Assembly: GCA_015680905.1 (NCBI GenBank)
Contig: CM027385.1
Span: 18,420,501-18,484,500 of the forward strand
DNA: 64,000 bases
From: Coptis chinensis
Taxonomy: Eukaryota; Streptophyta; Magnoliopsida; Ranunculales; Ranunculaceae
Direction of reading: 5' to 3'
Positions 11,418 through 22,663 of this stretch are shown piece by piece (position 1 is the stretch's first letter; each line of letters opens with the position of its first letter). The notes beneath the pieces are model-generated. The model ran no database searches and had not been told where the DNA came from. It saw only the letters and a list, made by a program, of their open reading frames with translations. A program made the translations under genes and the position numbers.

Positions 11418-11903
11418 CACTAGTAGAAAAAAGGCTTTTTGTGACTATTTTAAAATGTTATTTGTGGTTGTTCTATTCGAAACGGTCACAAATGGCAGAA
11501 AAGGGTTTTTGTGACTATTTTAAAAAGTTTTTGGTGACGTGCGTTTTCGAAACGGTCACAAGTGGTTTTTTCTAAAGAATTGAAGGTGTATATGTGTGGA
11601 GAATTATTTGTGACTATTTCACTAAAATAGTTACATATCATCTGACCCTTAAGTAACCGTTGGACCCATTATTTGACCCAATTAGTTTTTGGTCCAGCGC
11701 GCCCACAACTCCACTAAAACAACTAATTTGAAATACAACACGCCCACTTTATGTCACTGTCTTATATGACCCATTCAATTTTCGGTCAGTGCTGCCACAA
11801 CTTAACTAAAAAATAACTACTTAGACCACACAAATTAGACACACCAACATAGCCCAGTGAGACCACGTTCCATCAAACACTTCCAGCACAGTGAGGTGTA
11901 CGT

Positions 11904-12080
11904 CACTACACCATAACACTGAATTTGCAACATCTAGTAAAATCGATTGCTAACACTTATTCATTCGTTACAATGTTTGTCACACATGAATTCCGTTAGC
12001 AATCTTGCCAACTGTTATATATTCTATAGGCAAATACTTGCTTGATTTCATAACATTTACCCAATATTAAGTGACGGATA
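11904..12080 (+). mobile_element. Left terminus of a second CACTA family nested in the first
   Basis: CACTACACCATAACACTGAA starts at 11904 and is followed by GTTAGCAAT-type motifs. This is the same family as the right terminus at 2828 (GTTGCAAA...TTATGGTGTAGTG). No partner right end was found between here and 17213, so the copy is truncated or its right end has diverged. Confidence 0.55.
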
Positions 12081-12157
12081 TTAAGGTGTAACCAATTGGC
12101 AAAAAAAATAAAAGAGAACTGGAAAACAAATGAAAATGGGTGAAAACTTTTGGGGAG

Positions 12158-12500
12158 GAGGTTTTTCATTCTCGCGCTCATCTCTCACGCACACCCTTTC
12201 AATAACAAAACATAAAAGTGAAGAGGTAAACCGCTACCACTGCTGCCGCCGCCGCCGCTAGTGTTGCCCACTGAGGTAAGTCGTCATCTTCTCCTTTTTA
12301 TTCTCCTTCATTTTCTTAATTTTCTCTCCTTCCTCCTTTCTAAAAATTAGGGTTTTGGCTAAAGTGTTTGATTTACACCATCAATTGCTCAAGAAAGCTT
12401 CTTTTTTGTCCAAGGTAACATTTTGTTTAGTGAATCTTCTTTCAATTACGGTTTCTAGTGTTTCCATTTTTCGAAAAAAGGAATTAGCTTTTGGGTTTGT
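12158..12500 (+). repeat. 5'UTR/first-intron-like block, copy 1
   Basis: The block opens with TTTTTCATTCTCGCGCTCAT, has a CCGCCGCCGCCGC-rich leader, a donor-like GAGGTAAGTCGTCATCTTCT near 12271, then CT-rich sequence with TTAGGGTTTTGGC, TTGTCCAAGGTAA and TTTTGTTTAGTGAATCTTCT. It looks like the start of a host gene with its first intron. A diverged second copy lies at 13826-14165. Confidence 0.75.
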
Positions 12501-13144
12501 CTATACATATGATTATAAGGGTGTGTGTCATGATTACTAGTGTAATCTGTCAACCATGGCCAAAGTTTGCGTCATTATATGATAGATTTTAGTATATATT
12601 TATAATCTCATGTTGTACTATGTGTATCACTGACAAGGGTGGGAAATCTGCTCTTGTTGGCTTCGTTCCCTTTGATACTATAGCAAATCTGTAAATTTTT
12701 CACTTTGATTTCAAGTTAATAGTTAAGTTAACAAAATTGTAGGTTTTGAATCTTATCACTTTAGGTTTTGAATTATGTACTAAAGTTTTGTTCTTCAAGT
12801 GGAGTGTCATATTTTGAAGATGGGTGTTTCTTTGAAATGATAGGTTGCTTCTATTGACGCTTAGATAGTCTATTTTTATTGTTAGCCTTCTCCAAAAAGC
12901 TTGATGAAGTCCTCATTTAGATTCGTGACTCGATAATTGGTCTGCATCTCTCGAAAGTTGATAGGTAGTAAAACATGATTGCACAGATATGCATTTTATA
13001 GCTTTGGATTTTAGCTTTTGGCCTGATCTAGGTTGTTGTATATGCCCTGTTGTCTATCACTCACAAGCTGAATGGTTCTACATTAATTGTGTCATTAGCA
13101 TGTTTATCTCTTAGTTACTCTTAGTTGGGTAATACATGCGTTTA

Positions 13145-13210
13145 CACTACACCAAATCAGAAAATATAAGGCACTATATACGCTGGCCTGTCTTTGTTAC
13201 TGAGTACTGA
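13145..13210 (+). mobile_element. Possible further CACTA-like terminus
   Basis: CACTACACCAAATCAGAAAA at 13145 followed by TATAAGGCACTATA looks like a CACTA-type left end of a third family. No partner end or target duplication was found, so this rests on the terminus alone. Confidence 0.3.
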
Positions 13211-13825
13211 CCCATACACAGACATCTTTGTTAATTCGTGCAAGCAAGTATCTCGTGATGAATGTTTATTGCTCCATGTGCTATCTTTTTGAACTAATTT
13301 GATATCTCATTAGTTACTCCATCGTACCCTTATAATTATGAATATGTGAATGAAAGAAACCTATGTAGCTAATTGTTTTGAATTGTATTTCCTTAAAGTT
13401 TGCTTTGTGGGTAAAAAGAAAAATTTAGTTTGGGTGGACTGTTTTGAGCTGAACTAACAACCTATTCAGTAGTTTTTTTTTTCAATGTGTAAAATACAAT
13501 AGACTTATGCATGGTCGATGGAAAATGAAGTACGTAAATGTCAACTTATCAGCCATTGTCTTACTAATACCTTATTGCAATTCATTTTTACAATTATGTT
13601 AGGGATTGCCTTGGGCTATAGTTCCTTCATTGTTGAATGAATCATCACATATTCATTTTTATTACGATTAACTAGCATACCTGATTATGCATCGAATATA
13701 ACTCTTGGCATAAGTTGCAGGCCAGATAGAAGTATAGAACTCTTTTCACATGTTCTCGTGCTTCGTAACTTTGTGAATCATTTGAAGTGCAAGAACTTCA
13801 GTGGCCTATTTCAATGGGAATGTTT

Positions 13826-14165
13826 TTCATTCTCGCGCTCATCTTTCACCCTTACAATAACAAAAGAGAAAAGAAAAGAGGTAACCGGCAGAGAAAAAAC
13901 TCTTCGTTGTTGTCGCTTTGCTAGTCTTTGCCCATCAAGGTAAGTCGTCATCTTCTCCTTCATTTTCTTAATTATCTTCTCTTCTTCCTCCTTTGTAACA
14001 GTTAGGGTTCTGTCTTTTACACAATTAATTGCTCAATCTGCTCACTTCTTGTCCAAGGTAATGTTTTGTTTAGTGAATCTTCTTTCATTTACAGTTTCCA
14101 GTGTTTCTATTTTTTGAATAAAAGAATTATCTTTTGGGTTTGTCTAGACGTATGATTATTAGTGT
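13826..14165 (+). repeat. 5'UTR/first-intron-like block, copy 2
   Basis: Same order of landmarks as the block at 12158: CATTCTCGCGCTCATCT, a leader, CAAGGTAAGTCGTCATCTTC, TTAGGGTT, TTGTCCAAGGTAA, GTTTAGTGAATCTTCTTTCA. The copies differ by scattered substitutions and small gaps. This copy lies upstream of the exon-like pieces at 14855-16450 in the same orientation, so it may be the natural 5' part of that captured gene. Confidence 0.75.
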
Positions 14166-14854
14166 GTACTGTGTATAATCTGTCTACATCCAGTCTCCTT
14201 GTCCTAAGCAAGAACTTTATGTACTTTATGTATGACAATGTCTAATTTTGCCTTACTATCTTCCTTTTCCCTTTATTTTTTTTATAATTTTATTTTTATT
14301 TTATTTTTTTCATTTACAATAACTCAATAAGTACATAAGTTACATGGTGACAGATCTAAGAGAAAGCAAATTACAATAATAGTTCCATTACATTGGAGAG
14401 GATATAATCACAAAGAAAAGTGTAGTAAGTCTTAGAAGTAAACAATGTTAGATCGCATATTAGATAGCATATTTGCGACCGGATCCATCTTCTGATCATT
14501 GTTGTGCTTATTGAAAACTGAAACATGTTTCCTGTTTTAGTATCTGTACTATGCGGAACATACATCGAGGTTACCTTTTTATTGGTGTACTTTTTTTGAA
14601 GGTTTAATGCAAGAGTATGTAAACTAATGTTTCCCATTGCCAAGCTAGTACACTTAGCTTATCCCTTCATACACTTATTACACTCTGTATCTTTGCCTTT
14701 ACATCTATGTTGAATGCATTTCCTTTGTTTTTCCTTTGTCTTTTTCTAGTATACATCTTCACTGACTAGGATTTCCCTTGTAGTCATAATAGACCTTTGG
14801 TTTTTTTTTATTATTATTATTTTTTTCAAATCGAGTGGATCTTTGAGTATAGTA

Positions 14855-16450
14855 TTATTCAGCTCTTTGGAACCTAAGGATGCTGAGACATTTGTTAAGG
14901 TGAATAATACCGAGAGGGATTCTCCTCATTTGAGAAAATCAAACCTCGAAAAGTTGAAGGATAATATAGTTTTTGAAAGACTCATTGGACAGGTTCAAGC
15001 TCTCACCCCCTCTCTATCTACCTAAATGCTTATGCCATAGTTGTTCAATTGTGGACTATTCTAATGTTGAGAACATCTGAAAAATCATGCACTACGCACT
15101 GCACTGTTTGACTGTGTCCTGTAAACTCACTAGTGGAAGGCACAGTGATAAAGCTCCAGCCAGTACAGGAGTGATATAATCTGTGTTCAAATGTTTCTAA
15201 ACCTTCTGGTTCTGTTTTGGTGTTCACATAACATATGTCTATATCATTTACGGTTTACACGTCATGCTAAAATCAACTCTTATTTCTTAAATAAATAAGA
15301 ACTGAAGTACAAAGCATATCAAATAGGTCCTAAGAATGTTTTTGGTAAATGTATTCTCATTTTCCTGATATTATATACCTACATTACGATGAACTTAATC
15401 AGTTATTTCATGTAGTTTTCACTAGAAAGATCACCCCGACATCCAATGTATACAAATTACTTTCAGCTATCTGTATTCATTCCGTGAACTATTAATTGTA
15501 AACAAATATGGTATTCTCACTTTCAATAGACATTAGAATGTAAGACAACTGCAGCAATACGTTACCTTTTCTAAAACAAAGAACTACTTGCATTAGAAGC
15601 TTTTCATGCTTGCAGTATCCCTTGGAATGTCTAATTTTTGAATTTCTACTAATATATTGGAGGAAGATATCCTATATCTATCTTTTAATGTGCATGAATG
15701 AAAACTTTGGACATAGGATAAGAGCATATTTGCGTTTGTGGATGTAGTAGCCATGATGCTTAGTGAATCTAACTGACAAACTTATTAGCAGGTTTCACCT
15801 TCTTCAAGTTCAATTCTAGAGCTTTATGCAGCTGGGCTCTGCTATATTGAAAACACTAGTCTTCAGCCTAGCTGCATTGGATCCGAAGGTTTATTATCTG
15901 CGTCATTGATTACGCTTCCTATTCGTGGTGGGGATGATCTTCTATACTTGAACGATGTGCTTTGCTCTTTAGCAAATTATTTTCATGGTGGATCTAATAG
16001 CTATGTATCATGTGAGTGTTCTGTAAGTTGCAAGCATGAGCTCGAAAGAGTTTCTTTTCTTTCATACTTAAAGGCTTTGGCATTCTTCTGTCATCCATTT
16101 GGGGAATTAGTCATTAGCGCAAGGAATATTCTTCTCCCTGAGAAGAAATTTCCTGCATTTTCTCCCAACCTGACTATTATTTTAGATGCATTCCAATAGT
16201 ATTCTGATGCTTGTCATACTCATTTCAGGTATTTCTTTGGTCACTTTTCGGTACATTTATTCTTGTTCACAACACTCATGATATTTTTCATAATAGTTTT
16301 ATGTTATAACCTTGTTGTTTCTTACATTCCAGCTAAAAAATCTTAGCCATAAAAAGGTTTTTACCGACAAGGATATAAATGAAGTTTGAATGGATTTTGT
16401 TAAGTTCATCCAAGAATGTATTATGAATTATTCTCAAGACGAAGATGAAC
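14855..16450 (+). pseudogene. Captured host gene fragment, several exons, family uncertain
   Basis: Three plus-strand exon-like pieces. Piece 1 (about 14855-15023) includes LEPKDAETFVKVNNTERDSP and IGQVQALTPSLST. Piece 2 (about 15792-16228) follows an acceptor-like GCAG and includes SILELYAAGLCYIEN, LPIRGGDDLLYLNDVLCSL, SYLKALAFFCHPFGELV and FSPNLTIILDAF, ending at a TTTCAG/GTATTT donor; one in-frame stop lies near 16198. Piece 3 (about 16333-16450) includes MDFVKFIQECIMNYSQDEDE. Together they look like a helical-repeat protein. The N-terminal region of plant separase is a weak, memory-based guess and I do not assign it. The location inside a CACTA element suggests capture. Confidence 0.45.
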
Positions 16451-16838
16451 CATAATGCTGAAGACATATGTGGTCGGGTGATCAACTTTAACGAGATTAG
16501 GTTATTTTTTCATTTGGATTTGGATTAGGTTGATTAAATTTATATGAATTAGATTGGAAATGTGTTATTTATTTTATTATGTTTTATGATTAATAAGTAC
16601 AAATATATATTGGTTATCCAAGGGGATTGGAATGTTTCAATGAAATTAGCACTATATATGAGTGCACTTGAAATTTAATGGATCATATTCAGGTATGTAG
16701 TTTATTCAGGTGTGCAGTTTATTGCAGGTCCCCAATTTTGTGAGTTTTCATATATATTTATGTTTTTTTTCTCTTTTTAATAAAAAAAAAACAATATATA
16801 CATATCACTGTTTTACCCAAACCGTCATGACTGATGAT

Positions 16839-17060
16839 AGTTTTTATGACTGTTAAAAAGGATGAATACATAACAGTTTATTTAAAACCGTCACAAATGT
16901 TATGATTTGTTGTGACGGTTTTTGAGCAGTTGTTACCGTTTTTTTTTAAAGTTTTATGACCGTTAAAAAAGATGAATGCATAACCATTTATTTAAAACCA
17001 TCACAAATGATATGATTTGTTGTGACGATTTTTGAGCAGTTGTCACCATTTTTTATGGTA
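16839..17060. repeat. Two ~111-bp tandem units in the CACTA right subterminal region
   Basis: AGTTTTTATGACTGTTAAAA at 16839 and AGTTTTATGACCGTTAAAAA at 16950 open two units. Both contain ATTTGTTGTGACG-TTTTTGAGCAGTTGT. Each unit carries an inverted pair (AAACCGTCACAA / TTGTGACGGTTT), so the block is rich in hairpins. Confidence 0.8.
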
Positions 17061-17213
17061 GAGAGAGGCTAGTATGGAATAAATATTTGTGACGGTTTTG
17101 GGAAAAAATAAATGACTCTCACTCCGTCACGGTTTTGGAAAGAAAAAAACAGTGACAAAAGATTTTTTTGTGACGGTTTTTAATAGTGATATAAAGCCTT
17201 TTTTCTTGTAGTG

Positions 17214-17749
17214 ATACAAGTTAATGAACCTCAACTTCTACTATCTTTCTTTATTTACAAAAGTATTTGATATACTGCATGTATATAAAATTATGAGAAA
17301 AGAGCATGTTGATAGAAAATCAAGTGATTCCCAATTTAATAATCCTAAGGGTCTTCAGCATTGATGACAAAGAGAACGATAGAGTCGCAGACACAACGCT
17401 TGATTTAATATGTCATATACTGCACGAGACAGGTTGTTGTTGCCTTTGACAATTTGTTGGGATTGGGATTTTAGAATTTATAATTTTTGATATGTTGCTT
17501 GCAGGTGTGACAACAAAACTGGAGGGAAATCCTAAGGGTGTTACTGATCTATTGGGGTTTATATGATTTCAAAAAGAATTCACTAGAAAGAGGGGCTCCA
17601 AGTGTTCCATTAACTAGATGATAAATGTAATAAATTATGTTTTTTTCAATCATGGTTTATGTTATGCTCTATTTCGATTGGGATGGCTTTATTAAGATTT
17701 TATGCATTTGAATTGAGTGAATATATACGTTACGAGACTAGCGTATTAG
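17214..17749. other. Inter-element DNA with weak exon-like pieces
   Basis: A stretch between the CACTA element and the Athila-like element. A plus-strand frame at about 17355-17432 reads IDDKENDRVADTTLDLICHI and then meets a donor-like ACAG/GTTG; after TTGCTTGCAG (about 17505) another reads TTKLEGNPKGVTDLLG. They may be two exons of a relict gene. I do not recognise the family. Confidence 0.25.
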
Positions 17750-17754
17750 CTTAA

Positions 17755-19123
17755 TGATAAGAGCCCAAAACTGTAGTTTTAACCTCTTAATAATATTATA
17801 TTTAGATGAATTATGTTTATAATAAATAAGAGTTAGTACTATTTATGTACTTTTGTATATTTCAGGTCTTGTAGTCAACTATGTGAAGAAATATGTCACT
17901 TTTGCAAGAAAAATGAGCAAAAATTGGTTGCTAAGAAGTTCTATGGTTAAAGCCCAAGTTTCAAGGAGAAAAAAATCTTTTTAAAGCCTAGTCAAAGCTG
18001 AAAAGTCAAAGTCAACGAAGGCAGAAATAGAGCATAAAAATCAACAAAACTTCCGTAGGCCGTATCTTTGGACTTAGACCTCAGAATTGGGCCCATTATA
18101 TGTCCAAACGACCGACTCGGAAAGAGCTTTCTAATGATCTAGGAATTGATACAATCAGAGTAGTAAAAGTGGATGAAAAGATTATTGCAGTAATTTCTAG
18201 TAGAGAAACCCTTTTTGGACTTAAGCAATTAGGGTTTGGGTTTGATTTAGTGGCCCAAAATATAGCTCCAAAGCCCATGCACCAAATTGTAAACCTAGCC
18301 CTCTCCTATTTAAAGAAGACTAAGGTAAAACCCTAACTCTCTCCTACCTCTTCTCTTTAGTCTAATCTAGTTTATGTTTTATTAGCCTAGCCACCATTAA
18401 TATAATTCAAGTTATTTTTAATACAAGTATTCCTTTAATTATGTCTTCTTTTTCTCATTATCAATTCCATGATAGTCTAATGAACCATAGCTAAACCTCC
18501 ATTAGCGGGGTTTAATTGAAGCTTTGATGAAGACTTGATGTGTTAGTATAGAATAGTTGTGTTAAAGAGCTTCAAGTCTAGGGTTTTCTATTTAGCAATA
18601 AGTAAAATAAACCTAGACTAGAGGGTAGTTCATTCACCATGAGAATGGATTTCAACTTTCTCTCCACTAATTATTAGTTGGCTAGAGATACCATGAATAC
18701 TTAGGGATAAAAGGACCTAACATTTATGTTGAACCTTGTGTGAAAACATAAAGATTAGGGTTGGAACAAACTCTATATTATCATGTTAGGGATTAATCAA
18801 GGTGGATTTCAAATCTCTCTAATTCCTTCTTTATATTCACATCTTAATATTTAATTGCCCTAGTTTAATTTAGAATATATTCAATATTAGTTTTCACCAT
18901 ATTAGTTCTATTTTAAATCATTACTCTCATGTTGTTTAATTGTTCATCATTAGTGGAATTAGTTATTATCTAATGCAATTAGGAGTGGAACTAATTCTTA
19001 CTCTAGTTTTATTACATGATAATTGAGAGTAGAACTTTAATATTAAAAAACATGCAAATTATAGTTTACTTCTTCCTAGTATAATTAGCTTAGTAGGAGT
19101 AAAAGCTAATTTGCATTCTATCA
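17755..19123 (+). repeat. 5' LTR of the Athila-like element
   Basis: The LTR is 1,369 bp, opens TGATAAGAGCCCAAAACTG and ends GCATTCTATCA. A TATTTAAAGAAG-type box near 18306 followed by CCCTAACTCTCTCC suggests the promoter and transcript start region. It pairs with 38237-39606. Confidence 0.93.
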
Positions 19124-19125
19124 AA

Positions 19126-19141
19126 TGGTGTCGCTGCCATC
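19126..19141 (+). other. Primer-binding site, tRNA-Asp type
   Basis: TGGTGTCGCTGCC lies two bases after the LTR end. The plant tRNA-Asp 3' end predicts TGGCGCCGTTGCC. The second Athila-like element has the closer match TGGCGCCGCCG at 57244 in the same position relative to its LTR end. Confidence 0.75.
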
Positions 19142-19343
19142 TTAGTTGTCTTTAGAATTAAATTCCCTTAATTTTTCAATACTACAAACAACCCAATTCA
19201 CCCACCCACCCTACTGTTCGCAAGTGTTTAGTTATTTCCACTACTATTTCTTGATTTCTAGCTATGTTTCTGTTTCCTGAAAATAGGATTTTGCTTCTGG
19301 CCTCACGGGAAGTCTACTGGAAATTTTTGAAGTTGTACACTTG

Positions 19344-19534
19344 GAGCGTGCACGCGCCCTATTTACACTATATCTGAGCGCGCACACGCCCTGCCTTCCA
19401 ATAAGTTTGTTTCTTGTTTTCTTTCCAGTTTCAAGGCCCAGCCCATAAAGAAATCACACAAAAGTTTGTTTCTAAAAAAATTAATAGAGCTCGCACGCGC
19501 CCTTGTTACCTTATAATTGAGCGCGCCCGCGCCC
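19344..19534 (+). repeat. Paired GC-rich modules 1 and 2 in the retroelement leader
   Basis: Two 16-mers, GAGCGTGCACGCGCCC (19344-19359) and GAGCGCGCACACGCCC (19376-19391), are separated by exactly 16 AT-rich bases. The arrangement recurs as GAGCTCGCACGCGCCC (19487-19502), 16 bases, and GAGCGCGCCCGCGCCC (19519-19534). The surroundings are strongly AT-rich, so the blocks stand out. Three more pairs occur further along the same element. Confidence 0.9.
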
Positions 19535-21235
19535 CTTTGAAGAAAGCCCGATTTACACAAGTTAGTTACAGGCCAACTTTTCATTGGAAATAATTGTTGA
19601 TTTAGTGTTCCATGCTTCTACAGAACACTAAGGTTCGTATTAAAGATGTTATTCATAAGTGTAGCAAGGAGGCATTCATGTTCTCCTCCTTTCACTCTTC
19701 GTCTCTTCTATCAGAGGAGTTTAATTCTAGTATATCAGGTTTTTGTTTGATTGATGTTCGTGTTTCTTTAATATTGGACTTAGCCTTGCATGAGATTAAG
19801 GTCTAGTAAGAGAAAACCGTCTAACGTTATCTACTGTAAATGTAAATGCACACGCCTATCTAGAATATCACTCTACATTTGCATCAATGGCTGAAGAAGT
19901 AGAGACTACTCTCTCTGATTTTTACGAAGCCCTAAACGATGGCCCTAAGTCATACATCATTCTTGCAAACCCAGTGGGTGATTCATTTTTCATGGTTTAG
20001 ACCACGAAAAGCATTATCAGCATATGCGTAGGATAGAACAAGTTCTCACTACATTCCATCATCTCAACGTAGTTTCTGAACCAATTAAAGTGAGGGTGTT
20101 TCCTTTCATCCTAGCCGATAAGGCGACGTCTTGGTTAACTGCCCAAACGCCTAATTCCGTGGACTTATAGGCCAAACTTGTTCAATTGTTCATGGAACAG
20201 TTTTACCCACCACTGAAGACAGATGAAATGATTCAAAAGATTCATTTCTTCCACCAAAACCCTCATGAATCCTTTTTAGAGGCCTGGAATCGGTACACTG
20301 ATCTTCTTATAGAGTGTCCACATCATAACCTTGCGAAAGACACGCTTGTTCATGCCTTTTTCAAGGTGCTTTCACATCATCATAAGGAGGTTCTTGATAT
20401 AATGAATGGGGGCAATTTCCTTAGTAATGGAGCCTTAGAGCCTTATAGATTTTAAGAAGATTAATCCAAGAGTAATAATAACTGGGGGGGTAATGACATC
20501 CCCCGCTCCGCTACTTCTTCTTCCATAGCCAAGGCTGCTAGTATGTTTGAGGCTAAACCTAATCCTGAGCTTAGAACTCTAATTGAATCCCTCACAAAAA
20601 AGGTAGAAGCCGTTTCTATTTAACATATATAAGCCTACTTCTGTCATGAACATTAACTCTCTCTCATGTAATTTCTATTTTAGTCTTGAGCATACCGTCT
20701 CCTATTGTCCTCTCGTCTATAAACAACCACCCGCATAGCCGGACAATGTTTGCTCCTTAAATAGCCTTCCTAACGTACCTTAGAGATAAAACCCCAACTT
20801 CAGTTGGCGTAATACTCAACCAGTTACGCCTCCGGGGTTTAATAATCAAAATGTTAGGCCAGCAAACAACTATAACCCAGCTTTACCAAGACAAATACAA
20901 GGACTAGGTAATTATAATAATTATAATAATAATAATAATAATAATAGAGGTATCATCCCGGTTAATAACAACTATCACAACCCACCCGTTAATAATCAAC
21001 ATGAAATAGTTCATGTCACTCCACCTGTGGCCACTACACATTCACAACCGGATCATTTTGATGCCTACATGCAAGCTTAACAACAGATTCTACAATCCAT
21101 TCAACAATCCATACAACAGTTAACCCAAGATAAAGCCCAACCAAAAGGTGTGTTTCCAGGTCAAGCTATACATAATCCTAAAATGCCAAACACAGCCTTT
21201 GAAGTAATAGGTAATAATAGTAACAAAAATTTAAA

Positions 21236-22663
21236 GGGATATTTAGACTTTGGTCCTAACAATAGTAGGTTTATTACGGTTTGGTCCAGAAAAGCTTGAA
21301 TATTCGGGTTTAGTCCTAGTTCTGGTTGTTGACGGTCAGGTCAATCTGCTTGTATTTTTGAAATGGCGATAATACCCCTTGCGTGCAACATCATGTGAAT
21401 ATATAAGTTAGACTTTGATACAAGAAATAAGGTCATCTTCTAGGACTTGGTCCCTACTCTTATTTGACAAATTAGAGTTTAGTCCAACTTGTCAACCAAA
21501 GTCTAGCACGCTATGATCAACCACTTGAGAACGCGGAGCCTCTCTTTCTTAGTCATCTGTCTTAATAAGTTAAGTGGATTCTGATTCATGTGGTCGTTCT
21601 CTGCTTCATTGGTGTTTTCACTCCCTACTCTCCACCATAACAAAATGTTTCCACCAAATCTAAAGAAAGGCTCAAGGGCAAGAAAGATAGGTTTTTTCGC
21701 TTCTAGCTGATGGATCAATGACATAGCTTCCCCTCTCGGTTTTCCTAGTTTCAATGGGGAACCTTCATTCTGATCGATCTTGGTGATTCTAATCTCCTTC
21801 ATTCGTCCCCTGGCTATTGAACTAAACTATTTAATTACTCTCAATTCTAAATCACCACAAAATATTCTAATTTCAAGTTCATAAATGCCACTTAAGAGTG
21901 GATAATATACTTAACATCTAGCAAACAAAATAAATCTTTATACTTTTAAAGACAAATATATTCTCTCTTCACTCATTCTCAGAAAAAACAAAAAAAACAA
22001 AACGATACTGAAAATGGGTTACCTCTAAGAAAAGTGATGTTCAATTCACGAACAGGGATAATAAGAACAGAATGAGAAAGGTCAGTTGAAGATAATAAAT
22101 GATAATAATAAGAAGCGTGATGATTCAATCTAGAAAAATGAGATCCAAAAGGAACACCAGATTGATCGTATTGAATTAATATGTATACATCAACTACTGT
22201 TGCTGCATCACTTAATTCAACACATACATACAATTAATATTATAAACAGAGCTAGAATTGTTTCTATCATTTCTCGTCTTTTATTTATCGCCATTCCAGT
22301 CACTAAGAGAGAGAGAGTGAGTGATTTTAGGGTTTTTTATATTTGGTTTTCGATCTGAAATTTTTATTAGCGTGCTAGACTTTGGTTGACAAGTTGGACT
22401 AAACTCTAATTTGTCAAATAACAGTAGGGACCAATTCTTAGAAAATAACCTTATTTCTTGTATCAAAGTTCAACTTATATATTCACGTGATGTTTCACGC
22501 AAGGGGTATTATTGCCATTCCAAAAAAACAAGCAAATTGACCATAGTCAACTCAGTTGACTGACAGTCAATAACCAAAACTAGGACTAAACCCTAATATT
22601 TAAGCTTTTCTGGACCAAACCCTAATAAGCAAACTATTGTTAGAACCAAAGTCTAAAAAACCT
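21236..22663. mobile_element. Non-autonomous MULE with long terminal inverted repeats (possible Pack-MULE)
   Basis: The left end opens GGGATATTTAGACTTTGGTC and the right end, reverse-complemented, opens AGGTTTTTTAGACTTTGGTT. The inverted repeats run about 280 bp each (to about 21515, and from about 22367). The 9-bp target duplication AAATTTAAA is exact (21227-21235 and 22664-22672), as expected for Mutator-like elements. No MURA transposase is present. The 850-bp interior is not self-similar and holds minus-strand exon-like frames, so it may be captured host sequence. Confidence 0.92.
21503..22233 (-). pseudogene. Exon-like cargo of the MULE, family not recognised
   Basis: On the minus strand a frame from 22233 begins MYVCVELSDAATVVDVYILI and contains SGVPFGSHFSRLNHHASYYY, reaching a donor-like AGAG/GTAACC near 22025. 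A second frame from 21802 begins MKEIRITKIDQNEGSPLKLG and runs to about 21503, entering the inverted repeat. The two could be exons of one captured gene split by a short intron. I do not recognise the product. Composition looks coding, but chance cannot be excluded. Confidence 0.4.

Larger units (their letters stand above)
11418..17213. mobile_element. CACTA transposon, non-autonomous, carrying gene-like fragments
   Basis: The left end CACTAGTAGAAAAAAGGC starts at 11418 and the right end GCCTTTTTTCTTGTAGTG finishes at 17213; they are near-perfect inverted copies. Subterminal arrays of GTGACGGTTT / AAACCGTCACAA and variants fill about 11440-11640 and 16810-17185, in inverted orientation at the two ends. 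The element is 5.8 kb. No TNPD/TNPA-type transposase is recognisable. The interior holds CACTA-like termini of other families (11904, 13145), a duplicated 5'UTR-like block and exon-like pieces (14855-16450). Flanks are TAC on the left and ATA on the right, so the expected 3-bp duplication is not evident and one flank may have changed. Confidence 0.85.

Noticed and set aside
18096-18336. Open frames on both strands inside the 5' LTR
   Set aside because: They lie in LTR sequence repeated at 24345-25890 (inverted) and 38237-39606 without keeping the frame, so they are chance frames.
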